From Lentinus brumalis (taxonomy: Eukaryota > Basidiomycota > Agaricomycetes > Polyporales > Polyporaceae): a DNA stretch of 64,000 nucleotides. A model generated the notes under the pieces. That model was not told the DNA's origin. It was given only the letters and a program-made list of their open reading frames with translations, and did no database searches. The stretch is taken from the NCBI GenBank assembly GCA_001792895.1, contig MARA01000004.1, positions 1,426,001-1,490,000 on the forward strand, given 5' to 3'. Shown here piece after piece: positions 30,624 through 42,576 of this stretch. A program made the translations under genes and the position numbers. Within the stretch, counting starts at the first letter, position 1, and every line of letters begins with the position of its first letter.

Positions 30624-32547
30624 TCAACCGTCCACCACGTCCTCCTTGTCGACCCTCTCCTCTTCAGACGCAGGAGGCACGCCCTCCTTATCGACCTCAG
30701 CCAGCACCTCGTCCAAGACGACCACGGCACGCTCGACGTCCTCGAAGGTGTTGTACAGCGGAGCCGGCGCAAGACGAATGACGTCCGGCTTCCTCGAGTC
30801 GCCCACTACGCCCCTCGCCTCGAGCCCCTTCAGCACCCTAGGCATGACCCCCTCCCCGTCGGCAAGAACACAAGCGACAGCTGCGCCCCGCGCTCTCCGA
30901 CGTTCTCCGGGGTGATAATCGTGACCCGCACCCTCTCCCGCTGCGGCTTCTCAAACGCCTCCCGGGCGCGGCGTAAAACCTGCTCTGTCTGAGGAGCGCC
31001 TCGAGGTAGCCCGTGAGCCGCTCCGAGCGCGCACGGAGGGCCTGCATCCCCCCGGCCGCAGCGAAGACCTCGAGCGAGCCGAGCAGCGACACCGTGGCGA
31101 GCACGGACGGGTTCGACTGCTGGAAGCCCTGCGCGCCGCGGATCGCGTGGAAGCGCGCGGGCATGTCGAACCGCGTCGCGGGGTTGTGCCCCCACCAGCC
31201 TGCTTCCCTGCAAACCAAAAGCGTCGGGGCGGACGTTAGCGAGCGCGCCCTTGGCTGAGGGGGTGTCAAGCAGACGCAGGCGAGATGGGCGGGGACGTAC
31301 TGGATCGGGAGGTCCGCCCACCGGGAGTGCACGAAGAGCCCGCCGATGCCCCCGGGCCCGGAGTTGAGGTACTTGTACGTGCACCAGACCGCGAAGTCGA
31401 CGTCCCAGTCGTGGAGCGAGAGCGGGACGTTGCCGACCGCGTGTGCGAGGTCCCAGCCGCACTTGCAGCCCTGGTGCATTCAGTCGCAGTCGGGGCGGAT
31501 CTCATTCAGTTGGAGTCCCACAGTACGCGGTGTATGGCCGGGGGTGGGAGAGGGCGTACCTGTGCTCGGGCAGCGGCGGTGATCTCTTGGATGGCGAAGA
31601 ACTGGCCGGTGTAGAACTGCACGCCGGCGAAGAGGACGAGCGCGATGCTGGAGCCTTCGCGTCTGATCGTGTCGAGGATGTCTTCGGTGCGCAGGATGTG
31701 CTCGCCTGATCGCGGCGAGAGCGCGATGACCGCGTCGTCGGGGTCGTAACCGCGCGCAGAAACTGAGGTTGCGAACGCGTACTGTCATAGTTCGGTGAAC
31801 ACTAGGTCAGCATGGGCTGACGCGGCGCGTACCTGGTCGGACGGGAAAGCCTTCGCCTCGCACAGGATTTTGTAACGCTCTTGGGTAGGGTTGTAGAACG
31901 CGTTCAGCATCAAGTGGAGGTTCGCCGTGAGCGTGCCCATGCATGCGACCTCAGACTCGATTGCCCCTGTAATCCGCGACGACGTATACACCGCATGAAC
32001 AACAGAGTATCAAGGACAGTCCCGACGTGCGCACTCACCGACCAGATTCGCGAAGTGCGGGTGCACGTAATCCGCGATGTACATCCAGCTCCGGCCATGC
32101 GGATGGTCAAAGTGCCCCTCCACCGCCCTGTATATGCGCGACGGGAACGCAATCCTCAGCGTACGAACATACGATGTGAGATGTAGGATGCGCACCTCGT
32201 CCCCCAGACCTCGAGCTCCTCCTCCACGAGCTTCTTCGCGCGCTTTGGGAGCAGCCCGAGCGAGTTCCCGCACAGATAGGTGCATGGCTGGTCCGCTGCG
32301 CGAGTGTAGTCCGTGGTATGTGGGCGCAATCGCGAGCGTATTCAGGAACAGAAAGGCAAGGACGAAGCAGATGGACCGTCAGAGCTACGCGCGAAAAGTC
32401 GAGCAGAGGGAAGATGTGCGCACCGATCTCCGCTGAGACCGCGGTCGCCTTCATCTGGCGGAACGTCGGGACAACGAACTCGTCCCTGAACTTCGTCAGG
32501 GGATCATCGGACGGCGCGAGCTTGAATTTCTCCGCCGGGCTGGTCAT
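30624..32547 (-). CDS. BNA5: kynureninase
   Basis: PLP enzyme cleaving (3-hydroxy)kynurenine to (3-hydroxy)anthranilate plus alanine. Start ATG 32547, about eight exons. Seen: [95 protein letters not shown] (PLP Lys in TYKYLN), [22 protein letters not shown], then [10 protein letters not shown] and [20 protein letters not shown]. Two single-base frame slips occur near the 3' end (about 30985 and 30855), beside C runs. It lies tail to tail with the formamidase gene, 239 bp apart, so two steps of the same pathway are adjacent. Confidence 0.88.
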
Positions 32548-33070
32548 GGTTCGGTGCAGGAGATGGTCGAGGGCATGCGGGTGAGCGGAAAGCTAGAGCA
32601 CTAGTACCGTATGGATCCGCCGACTCGATGAGTAATGCCAAAAGGCCCGCGGCCGACTGTGCGACCGAGACGCTAGGAATGTGCGCATGGGTCGCATGGC
32701 ATGTCAAGGATGAGAGAACGTCCAGGATTATACGGAGGTTAACGTTCAGGGCGAGACCAGAAGTACTGTTGCATGCCACGGGTCCAGCGACGACGCCGGC
32801 AGCTCTGTGGAGACGTCCTCGCGAGCACATGCATTATCGTAAGGCAATGTATTAGAGGCAAGACGAGCGCGTGGTATACTATGTATCATACGTAGATAGG
32901 TGTAGGTGCCAAAACTCTTGTGGCCGTTCATGCAAAAGCGTCCGTTCGCCCACACTCCTCCATACGAGGTTCAGGCCGCGATCGTGAAACATCTCATGAA
33001 ACAATCGTCCAGATACATAAATAACGGACCGGGGTATTGCAGGCATGGCGACCAATAACAGCAGGACAAC
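32548..33070. other. intergenic, no supported gene
   Basis: Between the kynureninase start and the syntaxin stop. It should contain the kynureninase promoter; no distinct TATA box recognised. Confidence 0.5.
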
Positions 33071-34483
33071 TCAAGAGCTCCTGCTGTTGTTGTTGTTTGG
33101 GTGGCCAGGGCTGCCCGGAAGACCAAAGTAGAGACCAAGGACAAGTGCGAGGATGGCGATGATGGTCAGGGTGGTCCACAAGCAGATGATGCGCATGCGG
33201 CGGGCGTTACGCGCGTGAACGACCGCTTTCTCCGTCTGCCCCAAACTGCAGGAGGACATGTGAGTAAGTCACGCAGCAGAAACCGATGCAAGGCACTCAC
33301 CCCGCCTTGGTGTTCATCTCGACATCGGCCGCAGTCGTCTGGATGTGGTCGATGGCTTCGTCCTGCTGCGCGATCAACACAGACATCTGCATATGGAGGC
33401 GTGAGTTTGCATGAAGGTTGAACGAGCCGTTATACTCACGTCGTTGAACAGTTGGGCCAACTCCTCGAGCGTGCGCTCGATCCTCTGGATGTCCTGATGC
33501 CGGTCCTGGACCTCCCGATATACCATGCGGGATTCACCATAGCGTGTTGATGATGAGAGCTGTCCATGGCCAGTGATGAGCTACTTGCTCCTATGAGGCA
33601 AAATCGAACATACCGCTTGTGTGAAGATTTGGGCACCTGCGCCGTCCGTGTCGTTCACGACCGCCGCGACCTCTTCAGGTGACGCGTCCGGTTTGACTAG
33701 CCGACGACGTCAATATGCGGGTAAGCCAGGTTGTCATACCCAACTTACCAATTTTGAACTGCCGCTCTACCCGCTGCCTGTACTTCTGCCTGTAGTCCCT
33801 CTCCACCTGCTGATACCTCTGCAAGACTTCCACGAACTTCTGGCGCAGCAGAGCAGTCTGTCGGCAGACGCGTCAAGCCATGCTTCCATGTTCCATGCCA
33901 ACGTAATCATGTGTGACGTACCTGGTTCTTGCGAATCGTCTGGTCCTGCGGACGAGAGACAGGGTACTGGGACAACGCTTGGATCTTCTCCTTCAAGCTG
34001 TTGCTCAGCTCACGTGTCTGCCCGACGAGGTCGTCCAACAAGGCAGCATTCTGGCGACTTGCGCCGTCGTCGGCGGTGTTGAGCGTCCGAGAGTGGAGGT
34101 CTGAGATGCGCGAGACGTTCCCGCTGAAGGTCGCAAGGCCGTCTTGGATGGCAGTGACCTGCCCGCCCCACAACCACGAATAGTTAGCTTGAAGTGTTCA
34201 TCATAGACGCATGGGGGGCACGAGGCTTGGAAGCGGCGGGGTACTCACCTGGTTGTAGAACTGTGCCATTGGGTCGGACGTCCCATTTCCGGTCCCCTCG
34301 AACTGAGGAGCGAGGCCAGGCGCGTTTGTCCCATTCCCGCCCTGCATGTTCGTCATCTCATGGCTCTGCTGCTGCTGGCCAGCCTGAGCCTGCGTGGCCG
34401 CGAAAGGACCGGTCAGCCTTGCGGGCGGGTATGGGAGTGGGAGAGCGACGCACCCTGTACGCTGCGAGTCTGTCGCGCTGCAT
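33071..34483 (-). CDS. SSO1: plasma-membrane syntaxin (Sso1/2-type t-SNARE)
   Basis: Eight exons, all borders resolved: 34454-34483, 34249-34389, 33922-34158, 33749-33857, 33614-33696, 33440-33559, 33301-33386, 33071-33245, giving 326 residues. Seen: MQRDRLAAYR start, a Gln/Asn-rich linker, Habc-type helices (TALLRQKFVEVLQRYQQVER), SSSTRYGESR, the SNARE helix (RIERTLEELAQLFNDMSVLI, with the zero-layer Gln in AQQDEAI) and a C-terminal membrane anchor (IICLWTTLTIIAILALVLGL). Known: Sso proteins drive exocytic vesicle fusion at the plasma membrane. A Pro/Asn tail follows the anchor. Confidence 0.93.
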
Positions 34484-35113
34484 GTTCGTGAGTCGTGTGT
34501 GGAGGGTATCTCAGCAAGCAAGCAAGGTGGTGGCGTCAGAAGCAAAAGGACAGGCGGGCCATGGAACGCAGGAGGGACGCGAGCCGAGAGGTGCCTTGTC
34601 GGTCGGAGCGAGCACGTGGCCCGGCTGTTCTCCGCGCCGCGCACTGCGGGCCTGTCCGCCTCGAACCACCGCCACCACGGGGAACGTCCAAGCCCAGCGA
34701 CGTTGCGACGTCAACTATACATACTGCCGGCATGGGTGCGTACGTGTGACGGCCTCTCTTGCATAGGCTGTCATGGTCGTTTGTAGGGATGCGAGAGCCC
34801 CACTCTGAACCCGGGCTGCGCTGTCAACTCTACGAACGTTACTTCTCAGGTACAACGGTACGCGGCGAGCTGGCACGGTGCATCTCTTCGGAATGGCCCC
34901 CGCTTCCGCCGAACGACTAATAACTTTTACAACAGAATGTTGGTCCGACCGTCTGCGAGCTGCCAGCTTTTACTACTTTGTCAAGTTATTGTAGTCGATC
35001 GCTGGACCAAGCCCGTTGCAGCATCGGTATCGCTGCCGTTATAGTTGCGACGCGTCGATGTCCCATGCGGGTCCACACACTCACGCGGATATGACCCACC
35101 TAAGAATCCGACA
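34484..35113. other. intergenic, no supported gene
   Basis: Divergent promoter region between the syntaxin and the first aldo/keto reductase. Confidence 0.45.
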
Positions 35114-35119
35114 TATAAA
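35114..35119 (+). promoter_or_regulatory. TATA box of aldo/keto reductase copy 1
   Basis: TATAAA 68 bp upstream of ATG 35182; a similar box lies upstream of the tandem copy. Confidence 0.6.
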
Positions 35120-35181
35120 CCTGACAGCGGCAAGTGCTTTCTCAGTGCTTTCTCTCCCCACATCTCCTCTTCGCTGCTACC

Positions 35182-36846
35182 ATGGTCGTTAACACTGTCA
35201 AGCTTGGGGGTACGGCGTCAGGCATAACTGTCGCCAAAGTTGCAGTGAGTACCTCTTCACCCAGGATAGTTGCCATGGTTCAAGCTGATCAATACTGGCA
35301 TAGCATGGCCTCATGAGGCTGTAATGCGGTCTCACCCTCATCGTTGGCTACTCGCTGCTCATGACTGCGACTGGGCAGATCCAGTGCCAGCGAGGAACAA
35401 GCCTTCGAAGCCATCAAGGCAGGCGTTGACGCTTTGCCCCCTGGTGTCAAGATGTTCCTGAACAGCTGTGAGTCTTTCCGCTTTGTGTGCGCACCGCCGG
35501 CTGATACCCAGAATAAATCACAGCGGAATTCTATGCTCCCGATCTTGGCACCGGCAACCTTGAACTGCTGTCCAGGTTCTACGAGAAGTACCCGGACTAC
35601 GTGGAGAAGACCTTCCTCTCCGTCAAGGTAGAAACGACTGTCCAACCTTCGCATGTCTACGTGCTTCTCATCGACCGCTACTCTACAGGGAGGCACCAAG
35701 GCGAAAGCCCTCGTCCCGGATTCTTCGTGAGTGCGGCGTCGTTCCCCCGCACGTACAGCCAAGCCTGACGCATATACGCATATTGCAGTCCAGAGAACCT
35801 GCGGCGCAGCATCGACACCATTAATGCGGCCCTTCGTGGGACTAAGAAGGTCGATCTGTTCGAGACGGCGCGCGTCGCCAGTAATGTGCCCCTTGAGGAG
35901 GCGATGCAGACGCTCGTCCAGCTGAAGAACGAGGGCAAGTTCGACCACATCGGAATGTCCGAGTGCGCTGCGGAGACACTGCGCAAGGCGAACAAGGTAC
36001 TTATCACCCGTTTATCGCCATGTGGCGGGGCCTTGACGTCGTACTCATGTTTCGCAGATCCACCCTATCGCTGCTGTCGAGATTGAGGTCAGCCTGTGGG
36101 CATATGAGGAAGAGACGAAGAAAGGTCTGTTGCATCGCTCGAGGTCCATGTACTATTGTCTGACGCCGGACTCGTGACAGTCATAGCGACGGCGAAAGAG
36201 CTCGGCATTCCCGTCCTTGCATACTCGTGAGCGCAAACAATGTCGTCCATCGGCCGCTGGTCAGCGATAACGTCGTTCGTGCAGGCCGCTTGGCAGAGGT
36301 CTCTCGACAGATACCATCAAGACCCGCGACGACCTCCCTGGTCAGTACGCGGAACAGAGAATACACCACTATCGACTGACGATGCTGCAGAGGGAGATTT
36401 CCGCCTCCGCTTCGCTCATTTCCAGGAGGAGGTGCGTTACCGGCCGCTTGCTCCCCATGCGGCTTGTTGACGAACACATCACCTCAGAACCTCAAGGCCA
36501 ATCTCGCCATCACTGAAGCCCTGAAGGCCATCGCCGCGAGAAAAGGCATCACCCCCGCTCAGCTCAGCATCGCGTGGGTGGCCTCTCTTGGACCCCACAT
36601 GATCCCGCTTCCGGGCTCTTCGTGAGTGGCTTAGTTTTGGTCCTCATGCGCGAGGGAAATCTCTGACGATGGTGTATCGTCGTCAACAGGAAGGCGACGC
36701 GTACGCTCGAGAATCTCGCCGCTGGAGACATCGAGCTGACGAATGCCGAGCTTGACGAGATCGCGGACATCCTTGCGAAGAACGAGGTCAAGGGCGGGCG
36801 GTACCTGGGCGGCGAGGCGAACCAAGCGCTTCATCTCTGGGGTTAG
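35182..36846 (+). CDS. aldo/keto reductase, pyridoxal reductase-like, copy 1
   Basis: About ten exons, ATG 35182 to TAG 36846. Seen: KMFLNS plus EFYAPDLG (active-site Tyr region), KTFLSVKGGTKAKALVPDSS (Lys in the TIM barrel), SPENLRRSIDTIN, KKVDLFETARVAS, HIGMSECAAETLR, VEIEVSLWAYEEETKKVIA, YSPLGRGL, and IPLPGSS/TRTLEN (NADPH-binding part). Known: this matches fungal Plr1-type pyridoxine 4-dehydrogenases of vitamin B6 salvage. Exon 2 is only 17 nt (35304-35320). The segment after HGLM differs from copy 2 and lacks its TWRDP; splice acceptor choice there is uncertain, and GEFYGP has become SEFYAP, so activity may differ. Confidence 0.85.
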
Positions 36847-37617
36847 AAGGCAGCGGACTGTCGCGAATATGAGGAGGCACATGTATAAGTAGCGTCTGTC
36901 TGTACGGAAAATATATGGGGGAACGTCGCCGTCCTGAAGATCATGACCTTTGCGGTTCCATCTGCCAGTGATGCAAAGGCTACGCTGTGGCATGCTGAAC
37001 GAGTTGCTAAGTGGAGGATTCAGTGACTGGTAGAGGTCACACACTGCCGACAACGCGATTATCACCGATGACCTGAGTGGCTTACACTGACGGCACAAGT
37101 TGAGGGTACATACTATGTATGCAGCGGTTACCGGTTACCGAGGGGTTTCTGCTGCCAGCGTCCAGAGAGGCTGTGTCGAGGTTGCAACTTGCAATTGCCC
37201 CTGGCCTCCGGCATCAGCACAAGCACTTCGAAGTACTGTACAGTGTACTTATGACTTATGAGTATTCCGAACGAGTTCATGAGCTCCTTCCATGTTGTGG
37301 TCATACGAACTACTACAGTAATCGAATCAAACCTTCCAACCACTGGCCATTGACAGGTACTCAAACCCACTGCCATCCCGAGAAGATGACCATAGCATCC
37401 GCGTCGGGATGCCTCTTACTGCACCCATATACCGATCGGAAGCTCACGACGAGCCGTGGTGGGCACATAGCAGACGGGAGCAAGACGCGTCGCCCCGGCA
37501 GCGCAACGCTCGATACACTGACATCGATAAGGTTAGGGTTACGGATGTCACATCCTGCATTCGTGATCGACGATTCCAGCCACTCGAGCCCCGCGTGTCT
37601 CCCAGAGTATAAATACG
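36847..37617. other. intergenic between the reductase copies
   Basis: No gene supported. Holds the 3' flank of copy 1 and the promoter of copy 2. Confidence 0.5.
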
Positions 37618-37623
37618 GCCACC
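37618..37623 (+). promoter_or_regulatory. TATA box of aldo/keto reductase copy 2
   Basis: TATAAA in GAGTATAAATACGG, 90 bp before ATG 37708. Confidence 0.6.
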
Positions 37624-37707
37624 GATGGCTCGAGAACTTGCCCCCAACTGTCTGTCGTACATCCCTCTCGAACCCAACCCGCCACCACCGCTGCTACACA
37701 AACCAAG

Positions 37708-39280
37708 ATGACCGTCGTCAAGACTGCGAAGATCGGTGATGTCACCGTCGGCCGCATTGGCGTAAGTAAACTAGTAGAGGTGTATGCGGTGTCCTAACGG
37801 TCGATTCGTTGCAGCATGGTCTCATGATGATGACGTCCGTCGCAACTTTCAGTTCTATGGGCTGCATGGACTATCGACTGACTGCATTCCAGCTGGAGGG
37901 ACCCGAACTTCCCTCTCCCCGACGAGGAGGCCTTTGAGGCGATCAAGGCTGGCGTCGACGCGATGCCCGAGGGCGTCAAGATGTTCTTGAACAGCGGTAT
38001 GGATATATGCTCACGGCTGGAAAACGCAGCTCATGTCTCGGCAGGCGAGTTCTACGGACCGGATGCTTCCACCGCCAACCTGGAGCTTCTGTCGCGCTTC
38101 TATGCCAAGTACCCTGAGTACGCTCAGAAGACTTTCCTCTCGGTCAAGGTACTGAGCTCCATTTTTTTTGCGGTTTCGCACCCCCTCTGACGCTGTAATC
38201 TCTGCAGGGCGGCACGAAGGCGAACTCTCTGGTCCCCGACGGATCGTAAGAGTGCTTTGTAGCTTCTGCGTCTGGGACGCCTTCTCATGAGTCTGTAGTC
38301 CAGAGAACCTGCGCCGCAGCGTTGACACCATCAACGAGAAGCTCGGCGGCATCAAGAAGATGGACCTTTTTGAGTGCGCGCGCGTGCCCTCCGATGTGCC
38401 CATCGAGGAGGCCATCAAGACCCTTGCCGGCTTGAAGGAGGAGGGCAAATTCAGCTACATCGGCATGTCCGAATGCAGTGCCGCGACTCTCCGGAAGGCT
38501 CACTCGGTAAGTCGACCTGGGGTTTGACAAGGTGGGAGCTGATCACATCGACTCGCAGGTGCACCCGATCGCGGCCGTCGAGATTGAGGTCAGCCTGTGG
38601 TCTTACGAGGAGGAGACGAAGAAAGGTATGCGTACGCTTTTTCTGGAACGAGTGAGCAGCAGTACTGACTCTGCGTACTAGTCATCGCGACCGCGAAGGA
38701 GCTCGGCATCACCGTCGCCGCCTACTCGTACGTGGAGTTGTCTTTAGGAAATTTTCACTATCACTGAAGTGTTACCCAGACCCCTCGGACGCGGTTTCCT
38801 CACGGGCACGATCAAGAGCCCGAAGGATCTGCCCGGTAAGAGAGGCCTCAATTCCGCGCCGATACGTGCAGATTTACTGACGGGGCGTACCCAGCGGGAG
38901 ACATGCGTCATCGGTTCACTCGCTTCCAGGAGGACGTGTTCAACCACAACATGGCGCTCGTCGAAGGGGTCAAGGCAATCGCAAAGAAGAAGGGCGTCAC
39001 ACCGGCCCAGTTGGCTCTAGCATGGGTCACCTCGCTCGGCGACCATGTTGTCCCCATTCCCGGCTCTTCGTGAGTAACCCTTCCGCTCAAACGGTACGCA
39101 AATTGACGCGGCGGTTGATCTAGTAACAAGAAACGCAACCTGGAGAACATCGCTGCTGGGGAGATCGAGCTCACTACAGCGGAGATTGAGGAGATCAATG
39201 CAATCCTGGCCAAGACGCCGGTCAAGGGTGGCCGGTATAACGACGCCATGGACCCGAAGATGCTGCACCTCTGGGGTTGA
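37708..39280 (+). CDS. aldo/keto reductase, pyridoxal reductase-like, copy 2
   Basis: ATG 37708, stop TGA 39278-39280, about ten exons in the same positions as copy 1. Exon 1 ends at 37761, exon 2 is 20 nt (37815-37834), exon 3 starts at 37893. Seen: HGLMMMTWRDPNFPLP, VKMFLNSGEFYGPDAST, KTFLSVKGGTKANSLVPDGS, DLFECARVPSDVP, YIGMSECSAATLR, EVSLWSYEEETKK, AYSPLGRGFLTGTIK, VVPIPGSSNKKRNLEN and the shared C-terminus ending LHLWG. This is the more canonical copy. It likely arose by tandem duplication, since intron positions agree. Confidence 0.9.
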
Positions 39281-39734
39281 GGCTGCTATGTGTGTAATGG
39301 AACATGTGTAACACTAAGTAGAACTGTAGTCATCGCCCGTCGTTTGGGAGTGCAGAGCATCGCAGGTCGTCGTTTGTGGGGTTTCTAGACCCGAGAACCG
39401 TCATTACTCCAGGCGAACTCGGGTCATATGCTTTCCACCATGTCTTCCCTGCTATCACGCCCGCCAATCGTTAGTTTGTCGGCGAGTACGTCGAGGAACG
39501 GGAGACGGAGCGCTCAGCGCTCAGACTCGGCCATTTGCGAAGCAGAATCTTGGCGGAGATCTGGGCTCGATACATATCTAATCTGTTCCGCTTCAGATAA
39601 CTGGATGATAAACTGACTCTCCGTTTCCGAGTCATTATTACCCCAGCCCAGCTCTCGTCCAGGGACGCGACATCTCACTTTTCGACCACCACTACTCCCT
39701 AGAAAGCTAGGTCTCGTTCGCCCGACACGCAAAC
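39281..39734. other. intergenic, no supported gene
   Basis: 3' flank of the reductase and promoter of asparagine synthetase; no other structure seen. Confidence 0.5.
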
Positions 39735-42055
39735 ATGTGTGGTATTGTCATCGCACACGGCATCGACAACCCTTCCGCGGAGCGGCCCAAGTTGCTTGCT
39801 TGCTCGAAGAAAATTCGCCACCGCGGACCTGACTGGTCGGGATGCTATAGCGGCAAGCAGACCATCCTCGCGCATGAGCGTCTTGCGATCGTTGGCGTTG
39901 GTGAGTGCGCTGCTCCAATCCGACCTCGAAAAAGATAATTGATCTTCGAATTCGCGCAGACACCGGCGCGCAACCGCTCGTGAGCACGGACGGGAAGATC
40001 ATCCTTGCAGTGAACGGCGAGATCTACAACCACATCAAGCTGCGCTCGCAGCTCAAGCAGCCGTACAAGTTCAAGACGCACTCCGACTGCGAGGTCATCA
40101 TCCCCTTGGTGCGCGCTCCGCCCTAGTGACTCCGACTTTGACTCGGATGCTAACGCCGCATGTCCGGGAATCCTGCAGTACCAAGAATTCGACAAGGATC
40201 TGTGCCCTCTCCTCGATGGCATGTTCTCGTTTGTGCTCCTCGACGAGTCCGTCACCCCCTCCCGCCTCATCGCCGCGCGCGACCCCATCGGTATCACGAC
40301 GCTGTACCAGGGCTGGCACTCCTCGCGTCCCGGCGCGACCTTCTTCGCGTCCGAGCTGAAGGCCCTCACGGACCTCTGCGACAAGATCATTACGTTCCCT
40401 CCCGGCCACGTCTACGACAGCCGAGATAACTCCACGACGCGGTACTTCAACCCCACATGGTGGAACGGCGACCTCGAGGGCCCGGAAGCCACCATCCCGA
40501 CGAAGCCGGCGGATCTGAAGCTGCTCCGCGAGTCCCTCGAGGAGGCTGTCAGGAAGCGGCTGATGTCCGAGGTGCCATATGGTGTGCTGCTCAGCGGCGG
40601 CTTGGACAGCAGCTTGATTGCATCCATCGCGGCGCGCGAGACGGAAAAGGTAGCTCAGAAACAGGCCGAGGCAAGGAAAAAGAAGCTCCAGGAGGCGAGG
40701 AGCGGACCACCTACTCCTGGCGAAGACGTGGATGAGGCCCGTGCGTGTGCTCTCTTTCAGTGTCCCTCAGTCTGGGATTGTAACTGACATGGGAGGAACC
40801 GTAGGGACGATCACCGCCTGGCCGCAGCTGCACTCGTTCTCGATCGGTCTCGAGAACTCGCCCGACTTGTTGGCCGCACGGAAAGCGGCACACTACCTTG
40901 GGACTGTCCATCACGAGTACACATTTACTGTCCAGGAGGGTCTCGACGCCATTCCCGACGTCATCTACCACCTTGAGACGTACGATGTCACGACCGTCCG
41001 TGCAAGCACACCCATGTACCTGCTCAGCCGGAAGATTAAGGCCATGGGTGTGAAGATGGTCCTTAGTGGAGAGGGCAGTGACGAGATCTTCGGAGGTATG
41101 CATTCTTCCGCCAGTCAGGGGGCAAAAGCTGACGCTATCGCAGGCTACCTGTACTTCCACGCCGCTCCGGATCCGAAGTCGTTCCACCAGGAGTGCGTGA
41201 GGCGCGTCAAGAACCTCCATACCTCCGACTGTCTGCGTGCCAACAAGTAAGTGGTGCAATTGAGCTCCCAGCCGAGTAAAAATTGACGGTGCGCAGGTCG
41301 ACGATGGCTTGGGGTCTCGAGGCTCGTGTCCCCTTCTTGGACAAGGCCTTCCTCGAGGTCGCCATGAACATCGATCCCAAGGAGAAGATGTTCAGCAAGG
41401 GAGCGAGTCAGGAGGTCGACGAGGATGGCTGCCCCAAGATGGAGAAGTACATCCTGCGGAAAGCCTTTGACTGCTCGCCGGACGGCAAGGTACGATTGGC
41501 CGCTGACCCTTTTCGCGTCTCTGCGTCCGTACTCACATGACCGACTATCCAGCCTTATCTCCCTCGGTCTATCCTCTGGCGGCAGAAGGAGCAATTCTCC
41601 GACGGTGTGGGATACTCGTGGATTGATGGGTATGCCCCTCTTCTCAGGACGTCCTCCTGGTTCCTCCCCTTACTCACCTCGGCTCTCCAGTATCAAGGAC
41701 CACGCCGCGTCCGTCGTGTCTGATGAGGCCTTCGAGAAGCGGGCTGAACGCTGGTCAGAAGACACGCCTGACACGAAAGAAGCCTACTTCATCCGCGATG
41801 TCTTCGACAGTGCGTCTCACCGACCTGCTGCTTACATCTCCTCGTCTGACTCCCGGTTGCAGGTCTCTTCCCGCCCGCTGCGGCCGCAACTGCTGTCAGG
41901 TACGTCCTCGTGGCCGCGCTCCAGAGCACAAACAACATGCTGAAATGGTGTGGTATTCTTCCAGATGGATACCCCGTGGCGACTGGGGATGCTCGTCGGA
42001 CCCTAGCGGCCGGAGCGTCAGCATACACAACGCGGCATACGAGGCGACGAGCTAA
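39735..42055 (+). CDS. ASN1: asparagine synthetase (glutamine-hydrolysing)
   Basis: Makes asparagine from aspartate, glutamine and ATP. Begins MCGIV at 39735, so Cys2 is the glutaminase nucleophile. Then [58 protein letters not shown] (ATP pyrophosphatase P-loop SGGLDSS), [55 protein letters not shown] and, in the last exons, [15 protein letters not shown] and [18 protein letters not shown]; stop TAA at 42053-42055. About seven exons with GT-AG introns of about 50-70 nt. Full family length. Confidence 0.95.
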
Positions 42056-42576
42056 CGTGCGAGCGAAGGAGGAAGCGTTGGAAAATGTAACAGTGCTACA
42101 TGGTGAATCTAGACCGTATTATAGTCGCAAACGGAGGGCAAGGAGCGTGTCGTGTGACCTGTCCATGAGAGGGCGGTTGAGGGGTACCAGTGCCCAAACG
42201 GTGCATATATGTGCGGATCTTGAAGCGAGAGAGGAAGGTATATCTGCATGCAAGTGTGAGACGAGGGAGGAACGGACAGCACAACGAGAGTGAGGTGAGC
42301 GCGCAGACGGACGGACGGACGATAATTAGCGGGAATGCATGCTTGATCAAAGAGAATAAGGAGTGATACGGTATCTCAGACTATGGGGTACTCAGTGACA
42401 AGGACAATGGACAAAGAGACGAAAACAACAATGTAACAGCATATCAGCACGACAAGAAAACGTGCGCGATCATAGAGATGGAACCGAGTTGGTCGTAATA
42501 GATTCCGTAAAACATCAAAGAAGGCGTGAAAGTGCATGAACAAGACGGCGAGGGATATGGGTTTCCGTAGCATACT
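42056..42576. other. tail-to-tail spacer, no supported gene
   Basis: Between the asparagine synthetase and RhoGEF stop codons; 3' UTRs expected. Confidence 0.5.
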
